Source: RGIG8745 sp045576655
GTDB lineage: Bacteria; Bacteroidota; Bacteroidia; Bacteroidales; Bacteroidaceae
Reading direction: 5' to 3'
DNA: 33,560 nucleotides
Assembly: GCA_045576655.1 (NCBI GenBank)
Contig: JAZNGW010000016.1
Location: forward strand, 1 to 33,560
The position numbers were made by a program, and so were the translations under genes. Shown here in pieces: positions 32,089 to 33,560 of the stretch (within the stretch, counting starts at the first letter, position 1; the number at the start of each line of letters is the position of its first letter). The notes beneath the pieces were generated by a model. That model ran no database searches. It was not told where the DNA came from and saw only the letters and a list, made by a program, of their open reading frames with translations.

Positions 32089-32120
32089 TTTGTTCTACTC
32101 GCAAATGATTTGTATATTTG
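32089..32120 (+). promoter_or_regulatory. Promoter of the DUF3791-DUF3990 operon
   Basis: TTTG at 32089-32092, a 20-base spacer and TATATTTG at 32113-32120 form a consensus Bacteroidales promoter. The upstream TTG alternative start of the first gene falls inside the -7 box, which supports ATG 32145. Confidence 0.8.
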
Positions 32121-32144
32121 CCTGTAGATAAAGAACAATGCTAT

Positions 32145-32369
32145 ATGTCACGCGAAGAAAATAACAGACTGAAATATATGATAGCGCTGATAGCCGAGTT
32201 CGCAAACAGATTCGGAATCGGAGAGAAACAAGCGTACAACTATTTGGCACGTTTCAAGGGATTAGCGCATCTTGTTGCTTATTACGATGTGATACATACG
32301 CTGTCGTTTGATGATGCAATAGATGCAATGGTGCAAGTTTGCGGTCATAATGGGGGAGGACTGAAATGA
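32145..32369 (+). CDS. DUF3791 domain-containing protein
   Basis: A 74-residue protein from ATG 32145 (MSREENNRLKYMIALIAEFA). It matches DUF3791: a first helix with IAEFANRFGIGEKQAYNYLARFKGL, then YYDVIHTLSFDDAIDAMVQVC and a Gly-rich end. It is all-helical and probably pairs with a partner. It overlaps the following DUF3990 gene by ATGA (32366-32369), showing translational coupling. Small DUF3791 proteins regularly accompany DUF3990 genes, so it is plausibly the antitoxin or specificity partner of a toxin-antitoxin-like module; this is inference. The consensus promoter directly upstream makes it the first gene of the operon. Confidence 0.8.
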   Translation: MSREENNRLKYMIALIAEFANRFGIGEKQAYNYLARFKGLAHLVAYYDVIHTLSFDDAIDAMVQVCGHNGGGLK

Positions 32370-32845
32370 TACTATATCACGGATCAAATGTTGAGGTGCT
32401 CAAGCCTGACCTCTCTAAATCTAAACCGTTCAAGGACTTTGGGCAAGGTTTTTATCTGTCAGCCGATAAAGAGCAGGCAAGGCGAATGGCAGAACAGAAG
32501 ACTTTGCAGTTGATGTGCGGAGAAGCTGTTGTGTCAGAATTTGATTTTGATGAGACATGGTTGCAAAGCGATGAACTGAAAGTGAAAATTTTTAATGATT
32601 ATAGTGTGGAGTGGGCAAATTTCATTCTGAAGAACAGGGATTTCCGCAGTCACCACCCTGCACATGATTATGATATCGTGTTTGGTCCGATAGCCGATGA
32701 TGGCGTTACTTTCCAACTTCGTCGTTACCAGTCGGGAGTTATTAGCATAGAAGAGCTTGTGCGCGAGCTGCAGTATGCACGAGGCATAACATTTCAGTAT
32801 TTTTTTTGTTCAGAATTAGCGTTATCAAAACTCATAAAACTATGA
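32366..32845 (+). CDS. DUF3990 protein, putative ADP-ribosyltransferase-fold toxin
   Basis: A 159-residue protein recognised as DUF3990: MILYHGSNVEVLKPDLSKSK, then FKDFGQGFYLSADKEQA, then ANFILKNRDFR, HDYDIVFGPIADD and the C-terminal ITFQYFFCSELALSKL. H5 in YHGS and Y30 in GQGFY fit the His/Tyr positions of the ADP-ribosyltransferase H-Y-E type; a distal acidic residue is harder to assign (E139-E140 region in SIEELVREL, or E of CSELAL). As I recall, DUF3990 is placed near that superfamily. It is coupled by 4-base overlaps to small genes on both sides, which is toxin-antitoxin-like. Target unknown. Confidence 0.78.
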   Translation: MILYHGSNVEVLKPDLSKSKPFKDFGQGFYLSADKEQARRMAEQKTLQLMCGEAVVSEFDFDETWLQSDELKVKIFNDYSVEWANFILKNRDFRSHHPAHDYDIVFGPIADDGVTFQLRRYQSGVISIEELVRELQYARGITFQYFFCSELALSKLIKL

Positions 32846-33075
32846 AACTCACCACAGGGCAGATTAAGATGATGCAAGAGGATATGTATGCCGAACTGAT
32901 ACAAATGTTGATGGATGGATACGGATATACATTAGAAAAGGCAATGGAAACCCTATACAATTCTGACACCTTTGCCCGCTTGCAAGATGCAAATACAGGC
33001 CTATATTATCAAAGTTCGGGTTATGTATATTCATTTCTCGTTAGCGAATTAAACCTATGTGACTATAGGTTGTGA
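32842..33075 (+). CDS. Small helical protein, third gene of the DUF3990 operon
   Basis: A 77-residue protein from ATG 32842 (MKLTTGQIKMMQEDMYAELI), overlapping the DUF3990 stop by ATGA. It continues with a second helix (GYGYTLEKAMETLYNSDTFARL) and a Tyr-rich end (TGLYYQSSGYVYSFLVSEL). The form 'A-x-x-x-L-Y-x-S-D-T-F/Y ... G-L-Y-x-Q-S' recurs, as far as I remember, in small proteins next to DUF3990 genes, so this is probably a genuine part of the module and may act as antitoxin or helper. A longer start upstream would run deep into the DUF3990 gene and is unlikely. Confidence 0.75.
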   Translation: MKLTTGQIKMMQEDMYAELIQMLMDGYGYTLEKAMETLYNSDTFARLQDANTGLYYQSSGYVYSFLVSELNLCDYRL

Positions 33076-33175
33076 TTCGCACTTTAATCATTCATTTTTT
33101 ATGGAAAGCTATTGACCGCGAGAACGACTCTCCGCCATAGCACTGAAAGATAAGTTTTCTATTGGCAGAACGTAT

Positions 33176-33216
33176 ATCACGTTGCGACGTACCTTTGGGG
33201 AAAGTCGCAACGTGAT
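33176..33216. other. Perfect 13-bp inverted repeat downstream of the DUF3990 operon
   Basis: Arms ATCACGTTGCGAC and GTCGCAACGTGAT with a 15-base loop, followed by TTCTTTTTGC. The loop contains TACCTTTG, which matches a -7 box. It could be a terminator of the operon or a promoter embedded in a hairpin reading rightwards. I see no gene in 33076-33175. Confidence 0.55.
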
Positions 33217-33328
33217 TCTTTTTGCAAGGTGTAATGCGCATTAAATCAGAGGTATAAGTATTTAAATCAGTCCTTTTCCCGCTGAAAAATTATCTTCTCT
33301 GCGCTCCTTATTTTCCGGCACTTCACTG

Positions 33329-33424
33329 AAAACTATAAATAAAACTAATATTTGTACAAATAATGATTTTATTTATATAAATATTAGTTTTATTCTTACA
33401 AATATAAGTTTAATTTATACTTTT
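33329..33424. repeat. 96-base palindromic element, copy 2 (degenerate right arm)
   Basis: Same orientation and length as 25397-25492. The left arm 33329-33356 is identical to copy 1; the right arm 33397-33424 differs at three positions. The centre differs slightly. Confidence 0.82.
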
Positions 33425-33560
33425 CTCTGTGGTTTAACGAATTTGGTTGACCTTTTCCGTCTTATTTATATCTTAGGTTGACTTGGTTTAAGATTAGTTT
33501 TAAATTTAGTTGACTATGTTTTTGCTTAGTTGTGTTTTGGGTTGACCATTGTGGTTGTTA
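33425..33560. repeat. GT-rich tail with regularly spaced GTTGAC boxes
   Basis: GTTGAC occurs at 33446, 33477, 33509 and 33541, spaced 31, 32 and 32 bases apart, with unrelated AT/GT-rich sequence between. No gene is seen; the series may continue past the window. Confidence 0.5.

Noticed and set aside
33446..33560. CRISPR array reading of the 32-base periodicity
   Set aside because: The repeated part is only about 6 bases, far shorter than any CRISPR repeat, and no cas genes are present.

Overview
The window comes from a Bacteroidales genome, most likely a Prevotella-type organism. This rests on repeated -7 elements of the form TAnnTTTG, some with a TTTG -33 box 19-21 bases upstream; on few Shine-Dalgarno sites; on families such as GSCFA, Bacteroidetes HU, DUF5675, a MurF-Alr fusion and PorZ; and on Prevotella-style C-terminal tails on surface proteins. 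No rRNA, tRNA, CRISPR array or transposase gene was recognised.

Layout. 1-2635: the 3' end of a large modular surface protein. 2636-5700: a repeat-rich stretch with an ORF6N-domain gene, an HU-like gene, a 40-residue ORF and a DUF5675 gene, separated by hairpin terminators and composite AACGTT-rich repeats. 5689-9141 (minus): GSCFA protein, ferritin, superoxide reductase (an iron/oxygen-stress pair) and a GH105 unsaturated glycuronyl hydrolase. 9310-18312 (plus): nitroreductase, then a housekeeping run of queA, murF-alr fusion, M16 peptidase, PorZ-like type IX secretion protein and an acyltransferase. 18309-25084 (minus): an AT-rich accessory island with an NTF2-like protein, a Pif1-like helicase, a two-part frameshifted putative effector, a DUF3696-type AAA ATPase and a WYL regulator. 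25709-32077: AlkD-like glycosylase, SDR, RNase R (minus), epimerase and PAP2 phosphatase. 32145-33075: a tightly overlapping three-gene DUF3791/DUF3990 toxin-like operon. The last 485 bases are non-coding repeats.

The most interesting part is the minus-strand island. The WYL regulator, the ATPase-effector pair and the helicase each have their own promoter, and all three promoters share one architecture: a TAnnTTTG box, exactly 9 bases, then a palindrome TGCGAA-N7-TTCGCA (one half-site mismatch at the helicase). This is strong sequence evidence for one regulon, probably controlled by the WYL protein. The combination resembles anti-phage defence cassettes, but I cannot assign it to a named system. 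The putative effector is broken at an A7 tract; removing one A would restore a single protein of about 348 residues.

Other structure worth attention: two 96-base near-palindromic elements at 25397 and 33329; an inverted pair of low-complexity repeats sharing a 15-base core at 5591 and 9877; a palindrome next to the superoxide reductase promoter; and four GTTGAC boxes spaced 31-32 bases apart at the right edge.
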